Source: Axinella damicornis
Taxonomy: Eukaryota > Porifera > Demospongiae > Axinellida > Axinellidae
DNA length: 64,000 nt
Reading direction: 5' to 3'
NCBI GenBank assembly: GCA_963931865.1
Contig: OZ007512.1
Span: forward strand, 62,001 to 126,000
Below the pieces are notes generated by a model. It did no database searches. It saw only the letters and a list, made by a program, of their open reading frames with translations, and was not told where the DNA came from. The position numbers and the translations under genes were made by a program. Positions 49,629 through 60,217 of this stretch are shown piece by piece (position 1 is the first letter of the stretch; the number at the start of each line of letters is the position of its first letter).

Positions 49629-51817
49629 AACTTCTCGAGTGGAGCTCTGATGTGTGTTTGGATCTTGGAGGACTGGCAAGCAATGCACTGTTTGGCCCAG
49701 ATCCCTATTTGCTTTTGCAGACCATTCCACACAAATTTTGCAGCAACAAGTTTCCTTGTAGCACGTACTGAGGGGTGAGACAGGCCGTGGATCAAATCGA
49801 AAACTTGGCGTCTCCAACCAGCAGGTACAATTGGTCTAGCATGGCCAGTAGACATATCGCACAGGAGTGTAATACCTTGTGTTCCGAAAGGGATGTCCCT
49901 TAGTTGCAAACTTGAGGTGGCAGTACGATAGGCTTGCACCTCAGCATCCTGTTGTTGGGCCATGGCCATGGCACTGTAGTCAATTCCCAGTTGCACATCG
50001 GCAATGGTGGCTCTTGACAATGTGTCAGCGACCGAGTTGTCCTTCCCTCGTACATGTTGGATGTCTGTTGTAAACTCAGAGATGTAAGAGAGTTGGCGTT
50101 GCTGACGGCTTGACCATGCTTCTGAAGTTTTAGACATGCAGAATGTGAGGGGTTTGTGGTCGGTGAAGGCCGTGAAATGTCGACCCTCAAGGAAGTATCG
50201 GAAATGCCGTATACCCAGGTAGAGAGCAAGCAGTTCACGATCGAACGCACTGTACTTCCTCTCTGGTGGTCGCAGCTTCTTGCTAAAGAAGGCTAGGGGT
50301 ACCCAAACACCATTCACGAACTGCTGGAGAACAGCACCTACTGCCTGGTCTGACGCATCTGCAGTGAGCGAGATCGGTGCATTGTGATGAGGGTGTGTAA
50401 GTAGTGTTGCTTCTGCCAATGCCTCCTTGGTGTCTTGAAAGGCTTTCACCATTACCTCATTCCAAACCAGCAGTGTCTTGGGCTTGTCTGTCAATGCTTC
50501 AAAGAGTGGCAACATCAACTGTGCGGCAGATGGGATAAATCTACGGTAGAAGTTGACCATGCCTACAAATTCCTGTAAACTTTTGACAGAGGAAGGTTGC
50601 TGGAAGCGTGTCACAGCATCCACCTTGTCCGGCAATGGCATGATACCAGTGTGAGTGATGCGGTGGCCGAGAAAGTCGATGGTGTCGCAACCGAACTGGC
50701 TCTTGGAGACATTGATGACCAGGCCGTACTCTTGAAGTCGCTGGAACAGCAGACGAAGGTGTTGTTTGTGTGTCTCAACATCCTTGCTAGCCACCAAGAT
50801 GTCATCAATGTAGACAAAAGCGAAGTCCAAACCATGACAGACAGTATCCATCAGGCGCTGGAAAGCTTGAGCAGCGTTCTTCAGACCGAATGGCATCCTG
50901 AGAAACTCGTATAGCCCGAAAGGGGTGATGATGGCAGTTTTGGGAATATCCTCAGCGGCCACAGGGATCTGGTGGTAGCCTCGAACCAGGTCAATTTTGG
51001 AGAATACCTTCATACCGGCGAGGTGAGCAGAGAAATCTTGTATGTGAGGTACTGGGTACCTGTCTGGCACTGTGGCATCGTTGAGGCGCCTGTAGTCTCC
51101 ACAAGGACGCCAACCCCCAGAAGCTTTCGGTACCATGTGTAACGGTGATGCCCAGGAACTGGATGACCTGCGTATAATGCCCATGGCCTCCATGCTGTCA
51201 AACTCGGATTTAGCGGCTGCTAACTTGTCAGGAGGTAAGCGGCGGGCTCGGGCATGGACAGGCGGTCCCTTAGTGGGGATGAAGTGCTCTATGCCATGCT
51301 TGGTGGGTGACTGGACGAAATTGGGTGTCGTGATGTCTGGAAACTCTGCGAGCAGCGAGTCGTACTGGTCGGTGGAACTGGAGATTGCGTCAAGGTGAGG
51401 AGCGGAAATTCTGCTAGAGTGAAGTGGAACAGAGTGGTAGGTTGCTGCATCCACGAGTCGTCTGCCTTTGAGGTCAACCAACAGGGAGTTGGAGCGCAGG
51501 AAATCAGCTCCTAGTAAGGGGCGTGACACATCAGCAATGACGAAATCCCACTGGTATGTGTTGGAGGCGAAGTGAAGAGAGAGTGTGCGCGTTCCATATG
51601 TCCTGATTGAGCTACCGTTGGCTGCCAGCAACGGTGGTCCAGGTTGGCTCGTGCGCGTGTCCAGTCCAGTAGCGGGTAGAACACTGACCTCTGCCCCAGT
51701 GTCGACAAGAAACTGTCGCTTAGAGACATTGTCACAGAGAAAAAGGAGGCCATTATTACGGCCGGCCGCCGAGGCCACTACTGGCGACCGGCCTTCTCGT
51801 TTCCCGACCAGGTGCAT
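49493..51817 (-). CDS. Ty3/gypsy pol: protease, reverse transcriptase, RNase H, integrase zinc finger
   Basis: 774 codons. Protease [12 protein letters not shown] near the start; RT with the YIDD active site and [17 protein letters not shown]; RNase H with [15 protein letters not shown] and TDHKPLTF; integrase HHCC finger (H-x-x-x-H...CIACQSSK). The tail after RRFDHIP is out of frame through the deletion described for the integrase entry. It overlaps gag by 40 nt in another frame, as with ribosomal frameshifting. Confidence 0.93.
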   Translation of the reverse strand: MHLVGKREGRSPVVASAAGRNNGLLFLCDNVSKRQFLVDTGAEVSVLPATGLDTRTSQPGPPLLAANGSSIRTYGTRTLSLHFASNTYQWDFVIADVSRPLLGADFLRSNSLLVDLKGRRLVDAATYHSVPLHSSRISAPHLDAISSSTDQYDSLLAEFPDITTPNFVQSPTKHGIEHFIPTKGPPVHARARRLPPDKLAAAKSEFDSMEAMGIIRRSSSSWASPLHMVPKASGGWRPCGDYRRLNDATVPDRYPVPHIQDFSAHLAGMKVFSKIDLVRGYHQIPVAAEDIPKTAIITPFGLYEFLRMPFGLKNAAQAFQRLMDTVCHGLDFAFVYIDDILVASKDVETHKQHLRLLFQRLQEYGLVINVSKSQFGCDTIDFLGHRITHTGIMPLPDKVDAVTRFQQPSSVKSLQEFVGMVNFYRRFIPSAAQLMLPLFEALTDKPKTLLVWNEVMVKAFQDTKEALAEATLLTHPHHNAPISLTADASDQAVGAVLQQFVNGVWVPLAFFSKKLRPPERKYSAFDRELLALYLGIRHFRYFLEGRHFTAFTDHKPLTFCMSKTSEAWSSRQQRQLSYISEFTTDIQHVRGKDNSVADTLSRATIADVQLGIDYSAMAMAQQQDAEVQAYRTATSSLQLRDIPFGTQGITLLCDMSTGHARPIVPAGWRRQVFDLIHGLSHPSVRATRKLVAAKFVWNGLQKQIGIWAKQCIACQSSKIQTHIRAPLEKFSVPQRRFDHIPMVSHTFSQWLIDSLAGLRLFPSMTQLPPVVHKP

Positions 51818-52449
51818 GGTTGTCTACATTGCCGAGCTGCTTCTCCAAATGTGCGATGGTAATAGCACAACCGGTTGTCTGTAGAGGGAACGGGAGCTTT
51901 AGATTTCGTTTGCTGCTGTCTAGCAGGCGGTCTACGCTGCACGGCATTGGTGTTGGACTCCATATTCCGGCTTGACCAAAGAGCGTCGGCGCGTTTGGCT
52001 AGCTGACGGTGGTCGTCCATCTTGGAGTCGACAAGCTGAATGCGGATGTCCTCGGGAAGTCGCTCTAGGAAAAGTTGCTCGAAAAGCAGACAGGGAGGGT
52101 GGTCGCCCAGGAGCGCTAACATTTCGTCCATCAAGGCCGAGGGTTTAGAGTCGCCTAGCGGGCGGAAGTGGAGTAGGCGGGAAGCTCGCTCGTATTTGCT
52201 GAGGCCGAATGTGCTTATGAGCCGGTCCTTCAGCGTTCGGTACTTGTTGTCGGCCGGGGGTTGGCTAATGAGGTCCAACAACCGCGTCGCTGTCTGCTGG
52301 TCGAGGGCTGCGAGGACGTAGAAGTACTTGGTGTCATCCGTCGTAATCCCACGGAGGTTGAACTGCGCTTCGGCTTGTGCAAACCAGACCTCTGGCTGGG
52401 AGGTCCAGAAGGTCGGCAGCTTGAGAGAGACTGCGTGTTCTACTGCCAT
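51778..52449 (-). CDS. Ty3/gypsy gag
   Basis: 223 codons: [20 protein letters not shown] start, a capsid-like helical core with W-F-x-Q-A-E-A-Q-F, and a terminal C-Y-Y-H...C-R-Q-P-C motif, the CHCC knuckle reported for CsRn1-type elements instead of CCHC. Confidence 0.9.
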   Translation of the reverse strand: MAVEHAVSLKLPTFWTSQPEVWFAQAEAQFNLRGITTDDTKYFYVLAALDQQTATRLLDLISQPPADNKYRTLKDRLISTFGLSKYERASRLLHFRPLGDSKPSALMDEMLALLGDHPPCLLFEQLFLERLPEDIRIQLVDSKMDDHRQLAKRADALWSSRNMESNTNAVQRRPPARQQQTKSKAPVPSTDNRLCYYHRTFGEAARQCRQPCTWSGNEKAGRQ

Positions 52450-52464
52450 GAATTAACGTTCTTT

Positions 52465-52480
52465 GGCGTCAGGGTCACCA
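52465..52480 (-). other. Primer binding site, tRNA-Trp-like
   Basis: TGGTGACCCTGACGCC on the minus strand, one base after the 5' LTR. TGGTGACCC is the usual start of tRNA-Trp primer sites. Confidence 0.75.
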
Positions 52481-52481
52481 C

Positions 52482-52621
52482 TGTAGCAACAGGAATCAAC
52501 TCTCCTTTTGCACGACAAACAACTGTACAATACACATGGAATATGTCTATTTATAGACACAAAGGTCATGAGGTTCTCCGTATACTATCTATAGTGTAGT
52601 CCGTATATCTCGTCCGCTACA
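52482..52621 (-). repeat. 5' LTR (140 bp)
   Basis: Upstream LTR in element orientation; identical to 48534-48673. Confidence 0.95.
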
Positions 52622-53571
52622 CCCTCATCAATGTGGCAACTCTCTTAAGACGTAGTCTGGCCACGCTCACTAGTGTCAGCTTGAGCTACAGATGCTCTCA
52701 TTCAAACAAAGCTTGCCATGCTTTGGTGCAGTCCCTCAGAGCAGTCACCTCACAGCCTACCATTGCAGAGGTGTCCCTACACCAGCTTTCCCTTAGTCCA
52801 CAGAATCTAATCGAATTGATCCACTCCTACCTTGACACACCATCATCTCATCAGCAGAAAATGGTACTAAGTGAAATGTACTTGGTCCAACAACAAATGC
52901 ATTCACTGCTGCTTCCACCAAAGTTTAAGATGTTACCTTGCGAAGGATGCAAGTCACTAAAGAGTTTGACGATAATCTCTACGAAATTAAGTCTTAAGAT
53001 GGTTTCCTGGCTAGTCCAGTATTGTCACATTCACTTCAAAGAGTTGCATCTTGATAGCGTTGAATCAGACTCACTGAGCCTGCTCTACACGTCCACCAGA
53101 TTCCAATGTGAGCATCTTGTGCTAGACAGTTGTATGTATATATATACCAATACTTTCAAATCGCTTTTGAGTAATACAAGTCTTAGGTCATTGGAAATTT
53201 CGGAGATCAATCATTCCGAATTCTTGGAAGATATCACTTGTGGTTTAACCAATCAATCTGGCGTTGGTACACTGGAAGAACTGTCTCTGATATCGTGTTC
53301 ACTGGGTGGAAAAGGAGACCGAAAAATCCAAGACTTTTTTACTGCTCTTTTCAGCCTGCCGCAGCTAGAAAGATTCACCCTCAAGTTGCAGTATCCCAGA
53401 CTACAGTTATCCGACTTACACGCCATGGTACATATCTGGGAGGAGAGGAAACACGCCTGCCAGAGGAAATTGAAGTCTTTAACAATAGTTGATTCCTGTT
53501 GCAAGGACAGTGTCGAACCAGCAGTCCGAGAGCTCACACAACACTTGAGCTTTAGACAGGCACGCTCATAG

Positions 53572-54560
53572 CTATATAATACAATCCCGTGCACTTAGGC
53601 AGTGACTAGCTATACCACTGATTATTATAATCCACATCATTGACAGTATTGTTCATTAAATCGTTGTAATGCGCATTATCTTAGAGGCCACAGGTTCAAG
53701 TCCCACCAGTTGCACCTAGGAAGGGCAGGTTTTCTGGTTTCCCTGCCCATGGAGAGGCTTCAAATAAGCAATGATTTGCTTCCTATACCCAATCCTGCCA
53801 TCCAAATAAGCACCCCCTAATTCCTCAAACGTTTAGTGCATGCACATCACTACAAGAAATAGAGGGTTGATTCAAACCAAGGTGGGTTGCCTCATTTGCG
53901 ATGACTCATCCCCTGACCTTGATCCTGCTTTTTGTCACTTAACCCTTTAACCACCGAATTCTTCCCACCAAGACAACACATTTTCATGCATTCAGCGCAC
54001 ACCACTTTTGTAGGTACTCCTCTCCCACAGCATTCGCTCCTCAGCGGCCAAACTTGGTGGGGCCCGCACACATGGAGAGACCCACCGTTATAATAATATG
54101 TTTATCCAATATAACAAAAGTATGCGCAATTGGAGTACTATATTCATATATGCAGCTATTGGCTAGCTAGTTGTGGTTAGCGAGACAAAAGCTATTCATT
54201 GAATATTTTCCTGACCAATAGCTAGTGTCATCATGTGAATATTGCACCCAGGTGACATCAATGAATGTTACAAAACAGATTCTGATAGCCTCGATCGTTC
54301 CATAAACTCTTCAAGAGCACATATGAGTAGGTCACGTGTGTGACCTACTCATATGTGCTCTTGGCTCTTTCTCATGTGCGAACCAAATAGAACAAAATAC
54401 GTATGGACATGACAGAAATACAATACAAAGTCCATGGCCATATGTTTTCATCACTGTGTGTAAAGTCAACTTGCTAACCACACTAGATAATGTATATTGT
54501 TCCTACAGTTTGACAGTCATGTAGCTAGCTACATTACAACTGCCTGCTTTGCTGTTGCTA
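53572..54560. other. Intergenic region with a tRNA-like B box and a 48-bp palindrome
   Basis: GGTTCAAGTCC at 53693-53703 fits a pol III B box, but no A box is visible, so a truncated SINE is only possible. 54314-54361 is a 21-bp-arm palindrome (AGAGCACATATGAGTAGGTC and its inverse). No gene seen. Confidence 0.5.
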
Positions 54561-54565
54561 GATAT

Positions 54566-55130
54566 TTATTATTATTATTATTATTTGTGACTTTACAGAC
54601 TGTATGAGGTAAAAGTGCATGAATGAATTGTAGTTGTGACGTGAATTTGGGGGTACAAATGACAGTCTGAGGGACTAACTCCACTGAAGGAGCAGCTCAC
54701 GTAATAGTTAAGCATATAGATACAAACATCAAAACATTCAACAAGATAGTAGCAAGTTAACTGTAAGAAACACCTTGAGCATGGACATACAATGTGAAAT
54801 GAACAGTGGTTTGTAGGGTCAAAATTCGCATTAAAGTGCTCCCAGAAGTACTTGAGGAGACTATGTTTATTGCTTTCAACGGATACAGTGAGATCGATAC
54901 AACTGTTCGGTAGAGAGTTCCAGAGTCTTACAACTCTATTAAAGTAGAAATGTCTAGCCATTGAGGTTTTGCAGAAGTTGTGAGTGAGCTTGTTGCCAGC
55001 TGCTGCTCTGGTGTTGCCGGAGGAGAATGATACATACTCCCGTATGTTCATGTTGTCGTGCGGGTCACGGAAGCATTTCAAAAGAAAGCACAGGTCTTGC
55101 AACTCTAGCCAGTACATAAGAGGCAGGAGA
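54566..55130 (-). mobile_element. 5'-truncated non-LTR retrotransposon (LINE) 3' end
   Basis: A 174-codon minus ORF (55117-54593) contains RHFYFNRVVRLWNSLPNSCI, the C-terminal signature R-x-x-x-LWNSLP of CR1/L2/Jockey-type ORF2. It ends shortly before an (AAT)n tail (54566-54590 on the plus strand TTATTATT), the usual microsatellite 3' terminus. Confidence 0.82.
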
Positions 55131-55276
55131 TGAAGTGATTGATATACTCACCTTCCTTTGACAGCGTGATGCAGGCTATGTTGCTGTAGCTAGATATACT
55201 CACCTTCCTCTGACAGTGTGATGCAGGCTATGTTGATATACTCACCTTCCTTTGACAGTGTGATGCAGGCTATGTT
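55130..55276. repeat. ~45-bp tandem repeat, three copies
   Basis: GATATACTCACCTTCCT(T/C)TGACAG(C/T)GTGATGCAGGCTATGTT units. The last unit supplies the target site of the element at 55277. Confidence 0.85.
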
Positions 55277-55889
55277 TAGCCTCGTTCCCAGGCCTTCCAC
55301 ACCTCCAGCTTTTGATCGCTTTCAGTATGCAAAAACGGAGGGGGAAGGCCTGGGGGAATCTTCTCACGTGATACGCGGCACGACCGTCATACGTCGTCAC
55401 GCCTCAAATCAACAGTCAAAGACGTGTACGAGACCGATCTTGCATTCTGCGCTAGCTACGAAGATGGGACAAGCGCCAACTGAGAGCTACACAGAGCGTA
55501 TGAAGCATACCCAGGCTACAAGGCATGACTCCAAAGGGCTGCCGAGTGACAAACGTGAAAATGCCCAGCTATGACGCAATCTTCCCGTGGAGCGAAAAGA
55601 CGGCACTATTTGGAGTTTCACCCCTTGTATCACAGCTATACCTCAGCGGTTTTGCTTCGATCCTGGATATGTTTTATAGGTAGGACCTACCTCTTCTCTG
55701 AAACTTGTTTCAGTTTTCTAGCTTCTCTGTAGCTGTGGATGAGAATGTAAATAAGCCATTGCGTCTAGAATCCGTGACGTCAACTGTGCCGCGTATCACG
55801 TGAGAAGATTCCCCAGGCCTTCCCCCTCCGTTTTTGCATACTGGAAGCGATCAAAAGCTGGAGGTGTGGAAGGCCTGGGAACGAGGCTA
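55277..55889. mobile_element. 613-bp TIR element, same family as 26295, 9-bp TSD
   Basis: TAGCCTCGTTCCCAGGCC and its inverse are flanked by perfect GGCTATGTT repeats (55268-55276, 55890-55898). Inverted arms of about 130 bp include CACGTGATACGCGGCAC. No transposase ORF. Confidence 0.88.
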
Positions 55890-56341
55890 GGCTATGTTGC
55901 CCCATGTAGCTAGCTACTAGCCTACACAAAGTTAGCAGTGCATGACTACCATCTCTCTGTGACTTCTTGCTAACCGCCTTCATCTTTCATGATGGCTAAC
56001 TCCATGCCGCAGGGGGCACAAATCATTATCATGGTGAAGACCACAATTATTACTAATGACAAAAAAATTAGTAATTGATATACACAATGATAGCCAACTA
56101 TAGACAACAAAGCTTGACAACGCTAATAGTACAACGGAAGGAAACAGTTATCACACAGCACGGTATTATGAGAAAGAGAAATTAATGCAACAAGTAATGC
56201 AATAATATCACTTCAACAACAAACCTCAATTATGTCTACAGTGTAGGTAGCTATGCACTCAAAGCCCAAGCTAGTAACATCTATATATAGCTAACATTCT
56301 GTATAAATCACGTTGAACACACAGTCGTGCACTGTTCAGTT

Positions 56342-59300
56342 TCACGGATCATTTGTGTCAATCAAATCAAGCGGCTCCCTAAGTTCAGTGAAGGTAGTTG
56401 TCTTGATGGGAGGCTGATCTTTCAGTGGACGGCTGTCGCTGTCTCTGTCAGCAATGTCGGGTAGCTCAATGACGGTCAAAGTGGGAGCGAGCGAGCAGTG
56501 AGCTTCATGATTCCCCATCACATCCTCCTCTGAACTGCTGTCATTGGCCCTCTCCCTCTCCTCGTGACGACGTAACTTCTGAAGTTTTTGCTGCAATTTG
56601 GGCCACACTTGCTGGTAAGTGTGATAGAGAAGGACCCCAACAAAGGTGGCGAATGCTGCACTCACTGAGGTGTAGGTAACTGCAGCCTGGCTGACTGGTA
56701 CGGCAGCAAGTTTTACATAGTAGGTGGCTATGGAAAGAATTCCCAGGTTGAGGATGAAAGAGATTTCAAGGATGTCAAGGTACATCTTCTTATAAATTAA
56801 ACCAGTAAAGTGGGTCAGCGTAAGAAGTCCAATCACTACAACTCCAATGGACAGAAGGTTAATACTGGGATCAGCTTGAGTGTTAAAGGCAAACACAAGA
56901 AAGAGAGCAGAGCGAAGAAAAAGCATCAGTCCAGTCCAGTACCGATGTTGATCTTTGTATGGTGCTTGATAGGCATCCAGGAATGGTTTTATTCTGGGCT
57001 TGTTGATCCAATGGAAGAGCCTGCGATTGGACTTTGCCTGCAGCCACTGTCCCACGGCGAGGAGGAGGGTGTAGGGAAGAAACAAGAGCAAAAGTGTCAG
57101 TGAAGCAACGAGAAAGAGGACAATGTGTTTGCCGTGAAGGTACTTAATGTTCCCATCATACAGCCACACAGCAACCTGCATCTCATTGGGGTAGTCCAGG
57201 AAAGTGAAGAACAATGCAGCGATGATGGTACGAAGGAGCTTTGCATAGGAAAGGAGGAAGAGGGTTGCCAGAACTGCAACTGGATTGGAGCCAAACAATC
57301 TTGCCATCTTCGATGAGTAGTCACTAACAATAATTATCAGGCCCACTAAGCTCCATATGTATAAAGGAAAGATGAACTGCAGCCACGTTTTAGCATATGC
57401 ATCCAATCCATCGAAGAAGCAAGTCTCAATGCCCAAGTCCAGGTTAAGCCACGCTATGAAGACTGTCAGAATGTTGGTTTGGTTGGGTGGGAAGAAGATT
57501 GCACGATTGACTGTGACAATATTGGAGTAGAAGATCAGACCGTTGATGGTTCCATCTGCAACTGTGAGCTTGAGAATTAGCAGTAGAAGGACTAAAGCTA
57601 TCCCAGCCAGGGCAAATGGAATAACCAGCAGTACGTACACGTTGGAACACTGTGTGCATTTGGAGCTACCAAGAGCAAGGCTAAGACCTGGTTTGCACCG
57701 TCCACATAAGACACCTGACCTGCTGTTTACACACTGCAAGTCCGTATTGTTGAGAGGGAAACTAGTTTGGTCAGTGGCTAGCTTGCAGAAGTCAAATGGA
57801 CAGTGTGAATGGAGAATCAGTGCTTGAGAGCTATTGTCATATCCCACCCAGTACTCCCCTTCACGTGTTACTGCTCTTTCTGTGATATTACACCTGGTGG
57901 TGTACTTCTGAAGCCTCGGTTCACACTCACAGACCCTCTCAGACAAATTCAAGCTAAACCCAGGGGGGCAGGGAAGGAACTGTAAAGAGACATTTAGAAG
58001 TCGACCATCAGTTGAACATGGACCGTCTGCATAGAGTACTAATGTCTTGTTGTGGTAAGCAGCTGACGAATGCACTCGGTAATACAGTTCTGTGCAGGTT
58101 TTCTTCACTGTTTGAGTACCTTGGAATTGAGCCAGTGAGGTATTTCCATGTGTGTCATTGAAGAATGCTCTGATCACAGCTGGAATAGTTTCCTCCCCCT
58201 GGCCGGATGCAACTAAAGGAAAATGGAGGAGTTCGCCTGGATGCACTTGTCTAACCAGCTCTGGATTTATGGTGTTGCCAATTGGGTTGCCATCTTCACA
58301 CAGTAACACTTCGAATGGATCAGAAGAAATGCTGTCGTTTGGCTCCATTTCCAAGTGTAGTACATTGACGGTTGGAGTAGGTAGGTTTTGACATCCTATG
58401 AGAGTGAAGCAAACTTTAGTGGAACAACTGTATGTTGCACCACCATACACTGAACTGCCTGCTATCTGTGCATAGTTGTTGTAGAAATGTAGGTGAATAT
58501 CAAGAAATGGTTGGAAATTTTGCAGATCTATCAGGTAGTGATACACTCCAGCAATTTGAAAGAAACACGTTCGGGTAAGATCAGGAAAGCAATAAGAGGT
58601 TGGGTCAGAATCCTCCACATACACTGCTCCTCCAAACTCTGTTGCATTGTTCCTATCAAAAATAATATTTGCATGACGAGAAAAGTAATTCACTGAATGT
58701 ACCAGGTACTCTCCCCCACCCTTTGCAGCAGTGTTTGCTGTGAAGCTGCTGTTCCCAATGAAATAGAGGTTTGTTCCCTGTGCATAGACCCCTCCACCTT
58801 GCAGATGTCCTGAGTTTGATCTGAAATTTGTGTTTCCGTCGAACTTCAGAGTGCTGTTAGTGGAGTAAATGCCGCCTCCGAAGTACTGTGCTGAGTTGCC
58901 ACTAAAGATGTTACATCCTTCAAAACGTAATCTGCTGTCTTCTGTGTACAGTGCTCCACCATGGATCAACGCCAGATTACCCGTGAAGACCAAGTTGTCT
59001 GCACCGCAACCTCCAGTATACAGCTCAGTGTTCTGAGTTGTACTATTCCCAGCAAAATAGAGAATACTTCCACCTACTGCAAAGAATCCTCCACCAAAGA
59101 GTCCTGCCGAATTGTTCTTGAAAGTGCTACTACCAGTAAAGTTAAGTGTACTCATGCGGCGTGCATAGAATCCTCCACCATAGATTCCAGCTGAGTTGTT
59201 CATGAAAGTGCTACTACCAGTAAAGTTAAGAGTACTGTCTTGTGCAATGAATCCTCCGCCACCATCAGCTGAGTTGTTCATGAAAGTGCTACTACCAGAA

Positions 59301-60217
59301 AAGTTAAGAGTACTGTCATGTGCAAAGAATCCTCCACCATCATCAGCTGAGTTGTTCGTGAAAGTGCTACTGTCAGTAAAGTTAAGAGTACTGTACCGTG
59401 CAAAGAATCCTCCACCATCAGTTGTAGCTGAGTTGTTTGTGAAAGTGCTACTACCAGTAAAGTTAAGAGCACTGAACAATGCAGTGAATCCTCCACCAAA
59501 GACAGCTGAGTTGTTCGTGAAAGTGCTACTACCAGTAAAGTTAAGAGTACTGTCTTGTGCATAGAATCCTCCACCATCAGTTGTAGCTGAGTTGTTCGTG
59601 AAAGTGCTACTGCCAATAAAGTTAAGAGTACTGTTCAGTGCAAAGAATCCTCCACCAGTATTATTAGCTGAGTTGTTCATGAAAGTGCTACTGCCTGTAA
59701 AGTTAAGGCTACTGTTGAACACACCCAGAGCGTTACCTATACTGTCCTGGAATGAGCAGTCGGCAATCTCAGTGTCTTGTGCCGAATAAATCGACACTCC
59801 TGCAGTTGGGGAACCAGTATAAGTTGTTCCCTTGCCACAAGAGGTAAAGGTCAAGCCGTGCAGTGTCATGTGTGATATGTTTCTAAACGTAAAGCCAACC
59901 AATTGTTGGCAGACAATCTTCACAGCATGAGGTGAGGATGATGATGCGTGAATCTCAAACTCACTGACATTCTCCACTGTAAAGTTCACACTGAGGGCGT
60001 GGTCCCCAGGCAGGAGTAGCAGCGTGGTGTTGGAGGTGAGGTAGTGGTGAGGTTGTTGTGCATACTCGGAGAGAGTGAGGCAGGGGTCAGCAGGACATGG
60101 TGTGTCAGGAGTGGGCTTGACGTATCGTATGGTGTGACCAGAGCAGGTGGTCATAATGACCATGAGATGTAGCAGAGTTGTTCTGACGGTGCACCTTAGC
60201 AGTGGTGACCCAGCCAT
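56342..60217 (-). CDS. Beta-helix repeat plus multi-pass membrane protein, single exon, 1,291 residues
   Basis: The N-terminus has a signal peptide (LLHLMVIMTTCSG). The next 600 or so residues form a parallel beta-helix-like region with at least ten 22-28-residue units of the form STLNFTGSSTFTNNSA then GGGF(F/Y)A, resembling the F-x-N-N-S-A / GGG pattern of polymorphic outer-membrane protein repeats. N-x-S/T sequons are abundant, fitting an extracellular location. A Cys-rich segment (CRCKPGLSLALGSSKCTQC-like) leads into about nine hydrophobic helices, for example VYVLLVIPFALAGIALVLLL and HIVLFLVASLTLLLLFLPYT. The cytoplasmic tail is charged (HEERERANDSSSEED). Similar one-exon proteins are, to my knowledge, expanded in sponges; the membrane part recalls TRP-like channel or receptor folds, but I cannot name a family. 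No function assigned. Confidence 0.85.
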   Translation of the reverse strand: MAGSPLLRCTVRTTLLHLMVIMTTCSGHTIRYVKPTPDTPCPADPCLTLSEYAQQPHHYLTSNTTLLLLPGDHALSVNFTVENVSEFEIHASSSSPHAVKIVCQQLVGFTFRNISHMTLHGLTFTSCGKGTTYTGSPTAGVSIYSAQDTEIADCSFQDSIGNALGVFNSSLNFTGSSTFMNNSANNTGGGFFALNSTLNFIGSSTFTNNSATTDGGGFYAQDSTLNFTGSSTFTNNSAVFGGGFTALFSALNFTGSSTFTNNSATTDGGGFFARYSTLNFTDSSTFTNNSADDGGGFFAHDSTLNFSGSSTFMNNSADGGGGFIAQDSTLNFTGSSTFMNNSAGIYGGGFYARRMSTLNFTGSSTFKNNSAGLFGGGFFAVGGSILYFAGNSTTQNTELYTGGCGADNLVFTGNLALIHGGALYTEDSRLRFEGCNIFSGNSAQYFGGGIYSTNSTLKFDGNTNFRSNSGHLQGGGVYAQGTNLYFIGNSSFTANTAAKGGGEYLVHSVNYFSRHANIIFDRNNATEFGGAVYVEDSDPTSYCFPDLTRTCFFQIAGVYHYLIDLQNFQPFLDIHLHFYNNYAQIAGSSVYGGATYSCSTKVCFTLIGCQNLPTPTVNVLHLEMEPNDSISSDPFEVLLCEDGNPIGNTINPELVRQVHPGELLHFPLVASGQGEETIPAVIRAFFNDTHGNTSLAQFQGTQTVKKTCTELYYRVHSSAAYHNKTLVLYADGPCSTDGRLLNVSLQFLPCPPGFSLNLSERVCECEPRLQKYTTRCNITERAVTREGEYWVGYDNSSQALILHSHCPFDFCKLATDQTSFPLNNTDLQCVNSRSGVLCGRCKPGLSLALGSSKCTQCSNVYVLLVIPFALAGIALVLLLLILKLTVADGTINGLIFYSNIVTVNRAIFFPPNQTNILTVFIAWLNLDLGIETCFFDGLDAYAKTWLQFIFPLYIWSLVGLIIIVSDYSSKMARLFGSNPVAVLATLFLLSYAKLLRTIIAALFFTFLDYPNEMQVAVWLYDGNIKYLHGKHIVLFLVASLTLLLLFLPYTLLLAVGQWLQAKSNRRLFHWINKPRIKPFLDAYQAPYKDQHRYWTGLMLFLRSALFLVFAFNTQADPSINLLSIGVVVIGLLTLTHFTGLIYKKMYLDILEISFILNLGILSIATYYVKLAAVPVSQAAVTYTSVSAAFATFVGVLLYHTYQQVWPKLQQKLQKLRRHEERERANDSSSEEDVMGNHEAHCSLAPTLTVIELPDIADRDSDSRPLKDQPPIKTTTFTELREPLDLIDTNDP

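Larger units (their letters stand above)
48534..52621 (-). mobile_element. Ty3/gypsy LTR retrotransposon, CsRn1/Kabuki-like, 4,088 bp
   Basis: Identical 140-bp LTRs (TGTAGC...GCTACA) at 48534-48673 and 52482-52621, flanked by the 4-bp duplication CCCT (48530-48533, 52622-52625). On the minus strand the order is 5' LTR, primer site, gag, protease, reverse transcriptase, RNase H, integrase, purine tract, 3' LTR. The tRNA-Trp-like primer site and the C-x2-H-x9-C-x3-C motif of gag are traits reported for the CsRn1 clade. LTR identity argues for a recent insertion. A small deletion in integrase makes this copy defective. Confidence 0.95.
47533..53571 (+). pseudogene. LRRC41-like BC-box/leucine-rich-repeat protein, split by a retrotransposon
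   Basis: Two in-frame halves, 47533-48533 and 52626-53571, together with one copy of the CCCT duplication, make an uninterrupted 648-codon frame. The N-terminus has an elongin BC-box (SLQEQCRTYV, residues 12-21) and a following LPPHFVQNLVSKLPLLDILS like the cullin-box region of LRRC41/MUF1. Then come a helical region with W-R and, in the second half, leucine-rich repeats (CKSLKSLTII, HFKELHLDSV, TLEELSLISC). The family acts as substrate receptor of Cullin-RING ligases (established). As assembled, the insertion in codon 334 truncates it. The allele without the element may still be functional, since both halves are clean. An in-frame ATG also occurs at 47506. Confidence 0.72.
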
